Source: Spirometra erinaceieuropaei (lineage: Eukaryota; Platyhelminthes; Cestoda; Diphyllobothriidea; Diphyllobothriidae). From it: 64,000 bases of DNA. Under the pieces are notes generated by a model. The model saw only the letters and a list, made by a program, of their open reading frames with translations, did not search any database and was not told where the DNA came from. Position 1 is the stretch's first letter. Every line of letters starts with the position of its first letter. Where the stretch lies: contig CACRXP010000047.1 of NCBI GenBank assembly GCA_902702965.1, positions 1,027,156 through 1,091,155 of the forward strand, read 5' to 3'. Position numbers and translations under genes: made by a program. Positions 53,901-63,972 of the stretch are shown here, piece after piece.

Positions 53901-56900
53901 CACATGGTACACTGATTTATCCTGATTGAAGGATTAAAATGACCGCTTCCGTTTTTGCAGCTGCTCGCCTACGATTTAAGTTGGCTGCTGTGGCCTCAAA
54001 CAGATGGTGAAGTCAGCTTAGAAGACAAGCCTTGATTCAGCAAATGCACGAGTAAAGCCCTACTTATCTGCGGGCCTCCATTATTGCCGTTCTTACGCAT
54101 GCTTCGGTGTGCACGTATTGGCCGGGTAAACTCGTGTTAGGCACATCCGGACGTGCAGAGCAGTCGTCCAACTCCTGATTGGCCGTCTGAGTATGCCCGT
54201 GAGGTCGATGGCTCCGTGTTGGCTTCTGGTTGGAGGGTGGTGCTTCCCAATCAGATAGCGCGCATAGCCAGTTTAGCTGAACAGTTTTAGCTCACTCATG
54301 CGATCTCCGATAAACAGTTAGTGACTGTATGAATTAACAACAAATAATCAAAAAGTTTACCGACCAAAACAGGCACAATGAAGTCATGATTATTTTTGGC
54401 TCATTTGACGTCATTAGCCAGTGCTGCTGCCAAATTGCACTGCCAAGGTTCATAGACGAATCTGTTTAATATTTGACTCATATTCTCATCACTGTGAACT
54501 GGGCTCATTTCCCGTTGACAGAGGTCGAGAGTATTCAGGAATCACATGACGCTGTCTTGCTCCCATCTTCACTCATTTGCGTCTTGCACGTAACTGCCAG
54601 GTGACTTCTAATTATTTTCCATCCCTACCGCCATGGCCTGAGCACCTTAATGCAGTGATGAGAGCCTCGCTCAGCAAGCACCTGGCCTTAGTTCACGCCT
54701 CGGGTATGCAACCTGGAATTGGGATAGCATTGGCTGATGAGAGCAAATAAATCATAAGCGACAATCTAAGTGTTCCTGTCCTTGTCGATGAAAAACTTCT
54801 AAATTTGCGATAATAACTCGGAAGTGTAGCCCATCGATACTGCCACTGACAACGGCGTACAATTGTACGCCACCTGCACAACCAGTTACTGTGTTCAGAC
54901 GAAACCTTAGTCCTGAATAACGAGGGGGACGGTCAGTGCGTTTTCATGGCGGATTGGAGAGTGGAGAGCCACGACAGATGAAGTTCGCTGCTCACACGGT
55001 TGGCATCTGTCATGAGAATTTCGGTCTAGTTAAACTTGGGAGATGTGGTCGGATACCGCCGAATGAACCGCGACATTGGAGCCGAGCCCTCACTGGCGCT
55101 GCATGTTTGAGCATCTGCCTCCAAGGTAGGCATCCGGGCTTTCCAACCTAGTTCTTTTACCCGCAACAGCACCAGATTCAACGGTCGACCCCGAATGTTT
55201 CCTGCTGTAGCAGCTGGTCTTTCGGCCTCTCTGTTTATCGCCTGATGGCTGATTCCGGTTGGTTTGCGATAAAAGAAGGCGGCTGACGGCTTCCTGGACG
55301 TGTACTACGCACGGGAGCACAAGCTGAAACTTGGACCGGTTGGATTTTGTATCTTGTCTCGTTTGAGCATACAGACGTTGGCAAATTAGCTCGGGTAACC
55401 CTTCACTCTAAGCATCTGTCGGGGGTATTTTATTTTGACAATTTTGTCCTTTGCTTCGCTGCAGTGCATCTCAACTTGCCGCTATAGCGTCTGCATGCTA
55501 CTGCTTTTGCGACTGGTTCGGGTGATTGTTGAAATTTGGTTCTTGCGTCGCTTTCGTCGCTTTATAAAAAATCCCAGTTTTTAGGTCCCAACAGAGAGAT
55601 CCAGGAAAGCCAGTTGTTTGTTTTCTCCCTTTTGCATCTCAAATTGTATGTCCACCAAGACGGCGTTAGGGGTCTCTTTGAATACCACCTCCTAGCCTCA
55701 GTCGATGGCACCGAAGGTATATACAGAGTGCAGAATTTCTGTTCGGACCGTTTGAAGATCATCGACCTTAACGGCTGTAGTGCTGCCTCTGTTATAAGAT
55801 CTCAAACGTGTACCCATTGATGTGTTTTTTTACCTGACCTGTCGAACTTGAGGTACGTCTTATGACAGAACTTCAGGTCGTGAAGGATATAGGTCTGTCT
55901 AAGAATATTTTCCATTTAAGCGTATTTGCGTTTCAGGTGTAATTCAATAGTCTCGACTACCAGATTCTGGGAAATAGACGTAAAGAGGAACATGACAGTT
56001 AGGATGACATGACCTCATTTAGCAGAAGACTTACCGCTTTAAGTTCCTCAGTAAATTGTGCTGATTAACTGCCCACGCTGTCGGATTTAACGGTCAGACA
56101 TTTAAAACACCGAAAAAACCACTTTGCCAATTCATAGATCGGAGGGTTTATATGGGACGCGATGAAACGCAGAGAGGTCGCCTCTTTGTGCACTTTGAGG
56201 TGTCCATGGAATCCGGTCAAGGCCGCATTTTAAGTTTTCGTCGTGCGTCGATCGATCAGCGAGGCTGTACCTCTAGATAAATTTTGCATGTCAGCATGTT
56301 TACAGGATTGGTTGCGCAGGGGCGTGGAACTGGCGATCGGCAGGACACTGGGTCTTGCGCTAATTTCCAGGGAGATTAGGATTACTGTCAAGTTTAGGGC
56401 TATGGTTAGCGTTGGGGCCAAGGCTTAAGTTAGGGTTAGGATACGGGAATATTTACCCTTTCATAAAATCATACGTATGACCACCTGTACTGCAGCAGGA
56501 GGGTACTCATCTCCCCCTTTTTACCTGGCGATCGTCCAGCAATCTTCTTTATGTTCTTCCTCCTGTCCAGTTCGACGATGGAACGTCCTGTACCATGGAC
56601 AATATAACGGAGGCCATTGTCGGCCTTGAGCTCCCTTATTACTTTGCGCGGACGATACTTGATGTGCGACTAGGTTCTTTGGCTCATTCATCGCTTTCGT
56701 TTAACTGGGGGCCAACTACACCACTGCGCTCACGTTGGCAGCCTTGGCATTCGCTGTGTCGGATGGGCCTCGCGCCAAGTCGCCCGCATCTTTTCATCCA
56801 CACACACCGACTTGGTGCACAGAAAAAACAAGAACCAAGTACAGGACAGCTGCAACTGTCAGTTCTTTATCTTCAAAAACTGAGAAAATGTAAAAAACAA

Positions 56901-59900
56901 TCCGTGTGCTTAACCTATTTTCCAGGCCCTAAGAAAGCGCTTGTAGGTTCATCCAAGGCCGATCCTTGGTGCTGACTGTGACGTCGTATAATTTGATAGA
57001 CTTATCCTATTTGCCATCTTTATGCTGTACTTAAGGACTAAGTGCTTCCTGGGTCGAAGAATTCAGTACATCTTTGATAGTTTCACTGCGCCGATGACCG
57101 GTTAATGGGTTTCGGGAGTACTTACTTACGGACCTATTAACCTATTGGCAGAGGGGCCGTTCGAAAGCGTTGAATTCCCAAGGCTACTACGAGGCTACTT
57201 CGACTGAAATAGAACAAGGCACGTTATTTGACTTTCACGCTTTACCGCAGAAAAATCGCTGCTTCCTGCCACAGTATTATCGAGCCAAAGTGTTATGTAG
57301 TTATCATTCCAAAAGTGAACTATGATGATGAAACCGCGACCACTGAGAACTCTGACGAGAACGATCAAGAAACATAGCCACTCTGATGAACGCGGGAGCC
57401 GCTGACTTTTGTGGTCATGTATTGCTATCAAGTCTGCGTCCTATCGCCATTGGATCATTGTGCGTCCACTATCTTTAACTGTTGCTGCCCCAATGATGGT
57501 TTATTTGTAAAGTTAAACTGGGAAAGTGCTTGTTCCAACGATCGTGTCCTGTTTCCGGTAATTGCTCTCTGAAATTCGCACTCTTGTTTGTGTCGACAAT
57601 GGAAAGTGTTTTCGTCACGTGATGGCAGTGTGCGCAAACTTCACGCCCACAGTTGATCTCACTTATTCCGCCTTACAGTCAGGCTTAACTTGAAAACAAA
57701 TTATCTGAGACTTTTTAAACGACGGAAAGGAAAACAACTTGTTTTCAGTTCGTATGTCCTTGCTTTGACCTCCAGTATTAGGCATTCTCGAGTCCATAAG
57801 AGACTTGCCATAGTGACTGCTCCTGGGTAGATTATCCACGTGTATGTTAATGATGTAGGTTACACATTCTACGTCCCTCAGTAAAACATCTAAAATTGCG
57901 CAATAAGAAGAAGTGCAACTGGCCCAGTGATTTGAAGAGCAAATTCTTCCATTAACTGAAGCAATAAAATGTGAGTTCATTTGACTTCCTGTTGTCCTAA
58001 AGTCCAGGACGTGATCTGTCGTCCTTGTCGTCCAGCAGGATCACATGTGCGCATCCAACCGCGCCGAAATTCGAAGTGATCGACAAGGATTACATCCTTC
58101 CCAAGGAAGACGTTTGATATGCCACCTAATGGTCCTCCAATGTGATGTTTCTCCCCGACATCCCCATATAACGGCAACATGATTCGGTCACCAAATGGAT
58201 ATTTCCAAAAAATGAACACTCCGGCCCTACTTAATGCGAGATATGTCCCCTATGAAGGTATAGTACTAAGTAAATCAGTGTGTCAGCTTTCATGAGGAGC
58301 TCATTTTGGCGGCGGTCGCGTTTGGAAGACTTCAAGTGTTGTCTAATAGGGATTTTTGCTGTTCGACTGAAAAGTGGATAAACTCTAGAAAAACACACTG
58401 CGATAATGCAGCGAGATACAGGGTAGGAGTGATTCTCTAGCGATTTACCCAAACAAGTTTTATCGGTCGCACTGTTTTCTCTTGCCTCTTGAAAGCAAAA
58501 GAGAGTTAAAGAGGAGTGGGTCGATGCAATAGTACCTATTTGCGAAAATGTTTCCTATCGTTGCATTGGATGAGCTGGGCTTCAAGTTTTTGTAAATGGT
58601 TTTACTTGACTAAAATATTCGGAAGATAGAAGACCAAGAGAAGCGATTTTACATAATTTTCAACGGCTGCTTGCCTGGTGCAAGCGAATGCCTAACTATG
58701 GTTAGTGACCTAATTAAAGGACAAAAACTTCAATGGGTTCACATACTCAGGTGTCAGTCAGCGAATAATAAGTTTGAAAAGCATCGGCACGCGTAAACGT
58801 AAAAGTTCCATGTGGTGTATATTAAGAGAATTTTTCTTACGCCAGATTTATTTGCGGTTTTCTGATGGTTGTTTTCGTCGAGTTGTAGATCAAAACTTTA
58901 AAAATTTGATAGCTTTTGAAAGCATTTACAGAGTCAGTGTATGGGCAATCTTCTTCACGCAGATGGCCGGTTAGGTCACACATTAAGACTCAGCCAGATA
59001 TGAAACCTCATTGTCGAAAAATACCAACTCCCATAACAAAAGTCGGCGACCAATATGCTTTGAATAAGTTAAAAAACCTTCTCCAATAAGTAGCCTACTA
59101 AGATGTGCTTTAATACTGTATTCTTCTGGCGGATGTCCGTGTTATCTATCTTTTGACACGACAAACGCAGAAAAAGTTGATATTTTCAACCGTTTCTTTC
59201 GCGTTGTTAAAAGGTATAGGCAAAAACCGGACCGCACAAAAGTATGTTTTCGTATATTCAAACTTTACATTGCCGTTCGATGGTAATTGGTTTGACGGTC
59301 ACTCAAAGCGCATTCTCAAATGGCAGGATATTATTGGTATGTTCAACGAAGGGATTACCTATAGACGTTACTAATGGATTTTGGGGCATGAAGTCTGTTT
59401 TCCAAAATAAACAAAACATGGTTTTTCAAAAAAAAATAACCTGCTTGTTCGCAACCTGCTTTCTGCGGTTAGTCTTACAAAAAAACCGATTTTCATAGGC
59501 GGTATGTTCTGTTCAGTAAACCTGATGATGTTGAATTACTCTCCTTTCAATCAAAACACGCTCACATAAACGGTCGAAGTCTAAGACTGCTGATAACATG
59601 AAAAATTGCCCCAATGTAGGGTAACTTGGATTTTTGCTCAAATTTATAAACTTTCGTCTGATAGAATGACTTAGGCGCGTAGTCTTTAGGAAAAAAAGGA
59701 CATTTTTTGAAAGACGCTGGACAAATGAGCAAAGCGCATAACGCTTTAGGTGCTTAGAAATTACCGCCCCAGTGCCCGTCATCACACTTCGTGAGTTAGG
59801 TCACATACTGTAGTAATGCAGCTATGCAGTAGCCACTTAACATACTTTATCTTGTTATTCGTCCTATCCTTTTGAGCTTCGATATTCCGAAGAAACAACT

Positions 59901-62900
59901 TCGTGCTGTATTCTAGAGGCATGTGGCACTTTAACTTCACTGGCAGTTAAGCAGTGCCAAAACTTACAAAATAATCGGAAGGATTGGACACACGAATAAG
60001 TTTCCTCCGTATTTCCGAGGGTTTTTGGCCAAATTCCAGAAAAATTAGTTTTTCACCTTCCCCCAACTTTAACCCTAACTTTTTTCCTAACCGTCCTAGA
60101 ATTTAACGTGAAACCACCTGTAACACGATGGTATTTACCTTTACTTTTTACCACGGGAATCTCTAGTTTTTTGCACAAATGCCGAAATAGACAAATTTTA
60201 AAGGACGCCTTTTTAACTCCATGAATGATCGATACCCCGGAAACTAATTTTACGAAAGCGCATCTATATTGGCAAGCTAAACCTAGGGAGGTGTCAGCAC
60301 TTTGCAGTAAACTGATCCTAGGTCGTGCAAAATGGCCTCATATAAGGTATGCGCACATTCTGGCACAATGACTGACCTAAAAAGTGTAGCATCTTGAACT
60401 CTTCAAAATCTTTAATCAACTTCTTTGTGAAAGCATTTATTTTGAGTAAGAGTTAAGGTACCCCATCAGACGGGCAATAGACTAGACGGTCGGGAAGAAT
60501 TTCCATATCCAACTAAAAATCCTAGTTTTCAACGGAGCATTTATACACAGACAGTCCAAGCCACATTCGGCTAGGGCGTTTATCAAACACGCATTGGCAA
60601 AACACTTTAGTAATCATGCTTTGGACCGTATTGGTAATCGCCAATTAACTTGCCTAAAGTTCAGAACGTAACTGAATCTATGAATATGTGTATTTCAGCT
60701 AGTGCTTAACTCCAATAGCGATTGCATATTGAAATGCTTAACAACTTAAAGTGTCTATTCGGATGTGCAATAGGTGTGCTAACTCATAAAATGTTAACTG
60801 AAATTCTGAGATGTGTTTTCGGTTCGAAAAGATTACTTAAGTGGGTTTTAAAATTACTCATCATGCAGCCTAATCCTTCAATAATTCAGTTATCTGGGGG
60901 ATGCTGGCTTTTGAACAAACATGTTCCCGGCCGCATACAACAACTGAACTTTGTGAAAGACGACTACTTAATTAGCGTGAATTTTTCTCAATGATTTTCG
61001 ATGCCCTTAAAAATTCAATCATACTTAATAGGAACCATGCAGAAAAATATTCACTCTTTTATTCATTCAATAAAAAAACAAAGTCTTTTTTATTTTTTTA
61101 CTCGAAGAAAGAGTATAATCGGTTTTAAAAAAGTTTCTCAATGTGAGATTTTTAATATCGTGAAATGTCAGTTCAGGAAATATCGTGCCTCTGCATTTAC
61201 GAATGTTGCTCGTAAACTTTACAATATGGGTCAAATCCACTGCTAACGTTTATGAACTCCATATGGTCTCCGTTTAATATTGTAGAGAAATAAGTGCTTT
61301 TCCTTAGTGTGAAAATATACATTTTATAGTTTGTAAATCCTGAATGCAAGTTTAACGGCAGGTGGGATTCAAAATTACTCGGGAATTAGAAAAGTTTTTG
61401 AAAACCGAATTACACTTTTCCTTTGGGAATAAATTGAAAGAAGACGTAACTTTCTACCGAATGAGTAAAAGACTGAATATTTTCATGCAGTTTCCATTAA
61501 ATATAATTAAAATTTTAAGGACATCGAAAATCAATGAGAAAACTTCACGCTACTTAAGTAGTCGTCTTTCGCAGTTTTCAGTTGTTGTATGCGGCCGGAA
61601 ACATGTTTGTTCGAACGCCAGCATACCCAGACAACTGAATTACTAAAGGATTATGATGCATGATAGGAAATTTTAAATCCACCTTTGTAATCTTTTCAAG
61701 CCGAAAACGCATTTCCGAATTTCGGTTAACATTTCATTAGTTAGCACGCTTACTATATCTCATGTTAATGATATCAGGTAAAGCGTTGGACAAAAACGTA
61801 CATTTTTAGAAACGAAAAAGATCATACCTATCATCAAAATTCAGTAACAAACTCATGGAAAAGGACGAAAGGAGTACTATCGTTCTGCATTCACTCGAAT
61901 CGTGTGGCGAAAATGGTGACTGACCTACTATGGATGATATATTTCGCATTTTCGATTCCCTGAAGAATGCTGGGAGGAGCAGTTCATCTTAACTGGTCTT
62001 TTCTGCCCTTCCTCGGTTAGGGGGAAGATATGGATCACGCGGACGGCTTCAACTCCAGCAGCGGTAGCACCTTCATCACTACTGAAGATAGGTATCGCAG
62101 GCACAAAAGATCCTATGCTGATTTGGGCAGAGCTCTTACGCCGCCGTCGGTATGTTTCTTACTGTTCCAAAAATTTGCAGTTTATTGTTTACTGCATGCT
62201 TCCTTATAATCAGGAAGTCACTTGTAAAATAAAGCCATAGCGTGTATTAGAAAAGCACTTCTCTTTGTTGTAGGGGTGATAAGCGTCAATAGTGCGCAGT
62301 GGGTATTCATGTGACTCATCTAACTTTTTTATTTTAAGGCATCTCTTACTACCATTAATAGCCGTGTTTACTGTTTTAGCATATTAGCTGTCTCCAGAAT
62401 AAAATTCTTCTAATGTAAAAGCGACTTTGCGAAGTTTTAAAGCGCAAACATCGAATAAGGTTGATATAGAAACGAAGGTCAGAATGTCATCTTCGGAAGT
62501 AAGTCCACGACAGTCCGGATTGGTGCTACTGATAAGCTCTACTTTTGTCAACGTGTGGTCCACAGACACTCAAGTCCATGTGATCAACACGACCATGCTG
62601 TTGGTTGTGGCAGTGGGATTTTTGAGACCGCATCCCCTCTGGGGTCCGAATCATAAAATAAAAATGACCAGTCCCTATAAAGCAGCACAGCTAGACTAAC
62701 TCACACGATTTGCGAATTCCGTTACTCTTTCCCTAGCCCTGACTGATAGTTACTAGATTTGCACGACGCACCCAGTCCTCGAATACGCCACGCCAGACTG
62801 TCGAGGTGTGGTTCATAGTCCTTATTCACTTTTCAGAACAAGCTGATGGTTGCCCTAGAGGGTGAGAGTCTGCGTAGACAACTACAAGAGCGACGAGAAA

Positions 62901-63001
62901 TTATGTCCTTAAACAGAGAAGTTTTTACACTGGGGCGGTCAGCCAATCACAAATTTCCATCACCGACTGAAAATCTACCTGTTTTACGGGCGAGTTCTTA
63001 G
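35513..63001 (+). CDS. unrecognised split gene, three exons seen
   Basis: Three stretches on the plus strand look like exons of one gene: 35513-35935, 62021-62149 and 62837-63001. All junctions are phase 0 with canonical GT/AG borders, and the last ends in TAG at 62999-63001. Joined, they give 238 residues. The product is charged and probably disordered: an arginine/serine-rich patch (RRPRHRSKSRD), an acidic patch (GEEEQEYYSDY), a basic cluster (KMRNKRRRQSRN), and a C-terminal segment that could be a short helix (SLRRQLQERREIM). I do not recognise a family. The first intron would be 26 kb and full of foldback elements; further exons may be hidden in it, and coding exons may precede 35513. The linking of the first exon to the last two rests on phase and strand only. 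Confidence 0.5.
36050..36165 (-). repeat. Penelope-linked repeat with decayed hammerhead-like motif
   Basis: The sequence parallels 37335-37450: GGACTGACGAGTGTAGCTG, GGCGTTTTGGATTC, CATCACCAG, CAGTCACAGATGTGAG. On the minus strand it reads CTGGTGATGAGTTTGG then AATCCAAAACGCC, a decayed form of the CTGATGA/GAAACGTC motif. Confidence 0.55.
36590..36967. mobile_element. foldback element, subfamily 1, right half only
   Basis: Only the right arm is present, from CTTTTTAAACCCGAATTG to TTAACACATCTACTGTA. The left arm and centre are absent. Confidence 0.8.
37095..37700. repeat. two partial tandem units of a Penelope-like terminal repeat
   Basis: A unit starting CTAAAATTCTTGTTCCAACG near 37100 recurs at about 37460 (CTAAAATTCTTGCCTCAATG), a period of about 360 bp. 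Both continue with CATCAGCAAGT, ACAGTCGTTAATA, GTCGTGTCTGG and AAATCAACTGG. The first unit also includes, on the minus strand at 37385-37437, a hammerhead-like motif (CTGGTGA ... GAAACGTC). Penelope-like elements often carry such partial tandem ends. Confidence 0.6.
37885..37985 (-). mobile_element. SINE body fragment
   Basis: GCCACTTCTGGCTCATTAGC and CGTCGTCAATCC match the reverse complement of the SINE body; the remainder is degraded. Confidence 0.55.
37986..39801. other. large intron, nothing recognised
   Basis: A 118-codon minus frame at 38357-38713 has no known motif or splice context and is left uncalled. Confidence 0.5.
39802..40797. mobile_element. foldback element, subfamily 2, full length (996 bp)
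   Basis: Left end TACAGTGCGTGACCGATCTC, right end GATCGGTCACGTACTGTA. It shares the layout and the inner motifs (TTAAGCAGTCA, GATTTTCGATGG, CATTTCA) with subfamily 1 but differs in the terminal 20 bp and across the arms. It has TA at each end. Confidence 0.88.
40798..42137. other. large intron, nothing recognised
   Basis: Two overlapping minus frames (41599-41913 and 41726-42109) have no family motif. Confidence 0.5.
42138..42605. mobile_element. foldback element, subfamily 1, internally deleted (468 bp)
   Basis: Both ends are present (TACAGTAAGCGGGCTAACTC and GTTAGTTCACCTACTCTA), but the middle half is missing: the left arm stops near 42447 and jumps into the right arm at CTTTCGAAAGCCGACAC. 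Compared with the 991-bp copies, about 520 bp have been lost across the centre. Confidence 0.87.
43311..43725 (+). repeat. tandem repeat, 83-bp unit, 5 copies
   Basis: Units start at 43311, 43394, 43477, 43560 and 43643, each with GTGTAGGTGCTTGTCTACTG, then CTACGAATTGAGATCCGATC and AGAGAATAATCTAAATG. The copies differ by only one to five bases, so the array is young compared with the elements around it. Confidence 0.95.
43848..44838. mobile_element. foldback element, subfamily 1, full length (991 bp)
   Basis: Left end TACAGTGGGGGAGCTAATTC, right end GTTAGCCCATTTACTGTA, TA on both sides. The same landmarks occur in order as in the copy at 2201: CATGAAATGTC, TTTTCGAAACG (or its complement), CTACTTAAGTAGT, GATTTTCGATG, then the mirrored set. 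It lies in the large intron of the plus-strand gene, just right of the 83-bp tandem repeat. Confidence 0.9.
44839..47499. other. large intron, mostly unrecognised
   Basis: Apart from the SINE at 45635, nothing could be assigned. A 94-codon minus frame at 46852-47136 was not recognised. Confidence 0.5.
45635..45780 (+). mobile_element. tRNA-derived SINE with a different head
   Basis: A tRNA-like head, CGGCTCAATGATAGAGCATT (A box region) and CCCGGGTTAGAATTC (B box, one mismatch), is followed by CTAACTGACGATGGCCAATA and a T-rich tail. The body resembles the SINE at 12285, but the head comes from another tRNA. Confidence 0.55.
47500..47600 (-). repeat. Penelope-like 3' tail fragment
   Basis: On the minus strand: ATAACTGTCGCTTGTTCTG, parallel to ATAATTGTCGCTCGTTCCG at the inverted tail near 4370. 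It lies just left of the foldback element at 47638. Confidence 0.4.
47638..48625. mobile_element. foldback element, subfamily 1, full length (988 bp)
   Basis: The left end TAAAGTAAGTGGGCTGAAAT is slightly decayed; the right end is GTTAGTCCACCTGCCGTA. The internal arms match the other copies throughout, including the non-palindromic centre around 48010-48260. Confidence 0.88.
48626..49484. other. large intron, nothing recognised
   Basis: Lies between two foldback elements; no coding signal. Confidence 0.5.
49485..50410. mobile_element. foldback element, subfamily 2, decayed
   Basis: Recognised by the arm motifs GGGATTGTAATACTGACTAC and CATCAGGACGTTGG on the left, and by the mirrored AACTTCGATTATCATTTCA on the right. 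The termini are badly eroded, so the borders are approximate (within 30 bp). Confidence 0.72.
50922..51898. mobile_element. foldback element, subfamily 2, full length (977 bp)
   Basis: Left end TACAGTGTGTGACCCATCTC, right end GATCGGTCACTCACTGTA. The arms align with the copy at 39802. No coding region. Confidence 0.86.
51899..53227. other. large intron, nothing recognised
   Basis: AT-rich with scattered short frames; no motif. Confidence 0.5.
53228..53285 (-). repeat. Penelope-linked repeat with hammerhead-like motif
   Basis: On the minus strand: TTGATGATGGGTTCGAG, then GACCAGAAACGTCAGGC. The arrangement is the same as at 37385-37437 with different substitutions. Confidence 0.5.
53382..53600 (+). 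repeat. dispersed repeat family R (copy 5)
   Basis: GTCCACCGTGTACTCCAC, TGTGAATTAGTTTTTGACA, GACTTGCGCAGCATC and CCGCACTCTATCC, then AAGGTCGGAGGTGGG and GCTGGCACGG, in the same order as in the copy at 5793. Confidence 0.65.
53601..59784. other. large intron, mostly unrecognised
   Basis: Only the Penelope-linked fragment at 57520 and a few TTAGGG-like words near 56390-56440 are noted. Plus frames at 55536-55820 and 56595-56975 lack known motifs and consistent splice borders. Confidence 0.45.
57520..57612 (+). repeat. Penelope-like terminal repeat fragment
   Basis: GTGCTTGTTCCAACGATCGT followed by GTGTCC and a degraded continuation ending TGTGTCGACAATGG. It matches the unit at 37099 and 19500 over its first 40 bp. 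Confidence 0.45.
59785..59811. mobile_element. possible right end of a foldback element
   Basis: GTGAGTTAGGTCACATACTGTA looks like the terminus of the foldback family with TA at the end, but no matching left arm was found upstream. It is probably a solo end or a chance match. Confidence 0.35.
60050..60165 (+). repeat. dispersed repeat with CCCTAAC words (copy 2)
   Basis: CTTTAACCCTAACTTTTTTC and CTAACCGTCCTAGAATTT, then AAACCACCTGTAACACGATG and ACCTTTACTTTTTACC. Matches the layout at 13975. Confidence 0.5.
60766..61757. mobile_element. foldback element, subfamily 1, full length (992 bp)
   Basis: The left end (GCAATAGGTGTGCTAACTC) has lost the TA; the right end is GTTAGCACGCTTACTATA. The arms and centre align with the copy at 43848. 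It lies in the large intron, 264 bp before the 62021 exon. Confidence 0.85.
62021..62149 (+). CDS. unrecognised gene, middle exon
   Basis: Exactly 43 codons between acceptor CTTCCTCGGTTAG and donor GTATGT, phase 0 on both sides. It encodes GEDMDHADGFNSSSGSTF and then RYRRHKRSYADLGRAL. There is no stop in this frame. It is too short for ORF calling and was found by reading splice signals. Confidence 0.55.
62837..63001 (+). CDS. unrecognised gene, terminal exon
   Basis: After acceptor TTCACTTTTCAG comes NKLMVALEGESLRRQLQERR in phase 0, and the frame ends in TAG at 62999-63001 after 54 residues. The stop lies only about 25 bp before the left end of a foldback element (63026), so the 3' untranslated region probably runs into it. 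Confidence 0.55.
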   Translation, partial: NKLMVALEGESLRRQLQERREIMSLNREVFTLGRSANHKFPSPTENLPVLRASS

Positions 63002-63025
63002 GCAACTTGGGTGTTACGGTTTATA

Positions 63026-63850
63026 TATAGTAGCTGACCTATCTCCTAAAATGTCAACCGAAATTCTAGTATACGTCTATAATTAGAAAACGCTATTTGG
63101 GTATGGTTGCAGTACTGATTGTCCCGCAATAAAATCCCGAGATACTCTAATCTTGCTAAGATACGGTTTTTAACTGATCTTTTATCCCGGTCGCCTGCAA
63201 AAACCACACTCAACAAAAAAAGTGATTATTTATTTACTGTGGGCTTGCATAATTGGATTTCGACGCCCTTGGAAAACCTAACTATAGTTTATGGAAAACA
63301 TGCAGAAAATATGTCTTTGTGTGCTTATTTAGTAACACATTACGTCCTTCCAAAGTGTTATACTAAGAAAAATGGTGTCATTCGGTTTTCGTGAGTCGAC
63401 CGTGAATTTTCCTTTCATACAGTATTCAATCTGTCTTTTCCCCGCTGCTGCTGCTTAGTAAATTTACATACTGGTTTGCATCCGCCGCGGATTAAAAAAC
63501 ACTATATGACTTCTTACTGGCATATAGAAATATGTAATTCTCTTTTCACAGTAGGTATTCAGAAGGTAGTTTGGAAATCCTAGGCGCAAGTGTAACGCCT
63601 TAAATAAGACTTTATTTATTGCGAAGGAATACAAGAAAGAATACTGTCGTGCACGTTTTCTATAAAATATATTTCGATTAAAAACGCGCCGAAACTCAAG
63701 GACAAAATGCATACCGCATAAGCAGTCATTTTGTCATGTATACTTTGCAGGAGATAAAAAGAAGCTGTTTTAAAAGCCGACACTGGCGTGCCCGAAATAT
63801 GTTTGGGTATGTTTCGCGATTATCAATATTACGAACCCAAATTGGCAAAG
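63026..63850. mobile_element. foldback element, subfamily 2-like, right end truncated
   Basis: The left end TATAGTAGCTGACCTATCTC and CTAAAATGTCAACCG match the family. The right arm is followed to AAAAGCCGACACTGGCGTG and TCAATATTACGAACCC, then lost near 63850. It starts about 25 bp after the stop codon of the plus-strand gene. Confidence 0.7.
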
Positions 63851-63870
63851 TTGAGAGATCCGGGAAGATT

Positions 63871-63972
63871 ATTTGAAGAAGAAGAAAAAAAAGAAGAAGA
63901 AGAAGAAGAAAGTAGGCTCTCTGGAAGCAGTTAAATATACCTGTTCCGGAGAGCCTATTTTGTTCTTCAAAT
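63871..63972. repeat. GAA microsatellite with surrounding hairpin
   Basis: ATTTGAAGAA at the left pairs with TTCTTCAAAT at 63963-63972. Inside, TAGGCTCTCTGGA (about 63912) pairs with TCCGGAGAGCCTA with one mismatch. A GAA/AAA run lies between the outer and inner arms. Confidence 0.7.

Noticed and set aside
56595..56975. 126-codon plus frame in the large intron
   Set aside because: No domain or phase-compatible acceptor and donor; not called as an exon.
60722..61646. Plus frames of 81-94 codons
   Set aside because: All lie within the foldback element at 60766-61757; similar chance frames appear in other copies.
63119..63394. 91-codon plus frame after the plus-strand gene
   Set aside because: It lies entirely within a decayed foldback element and matches its arm sequence.
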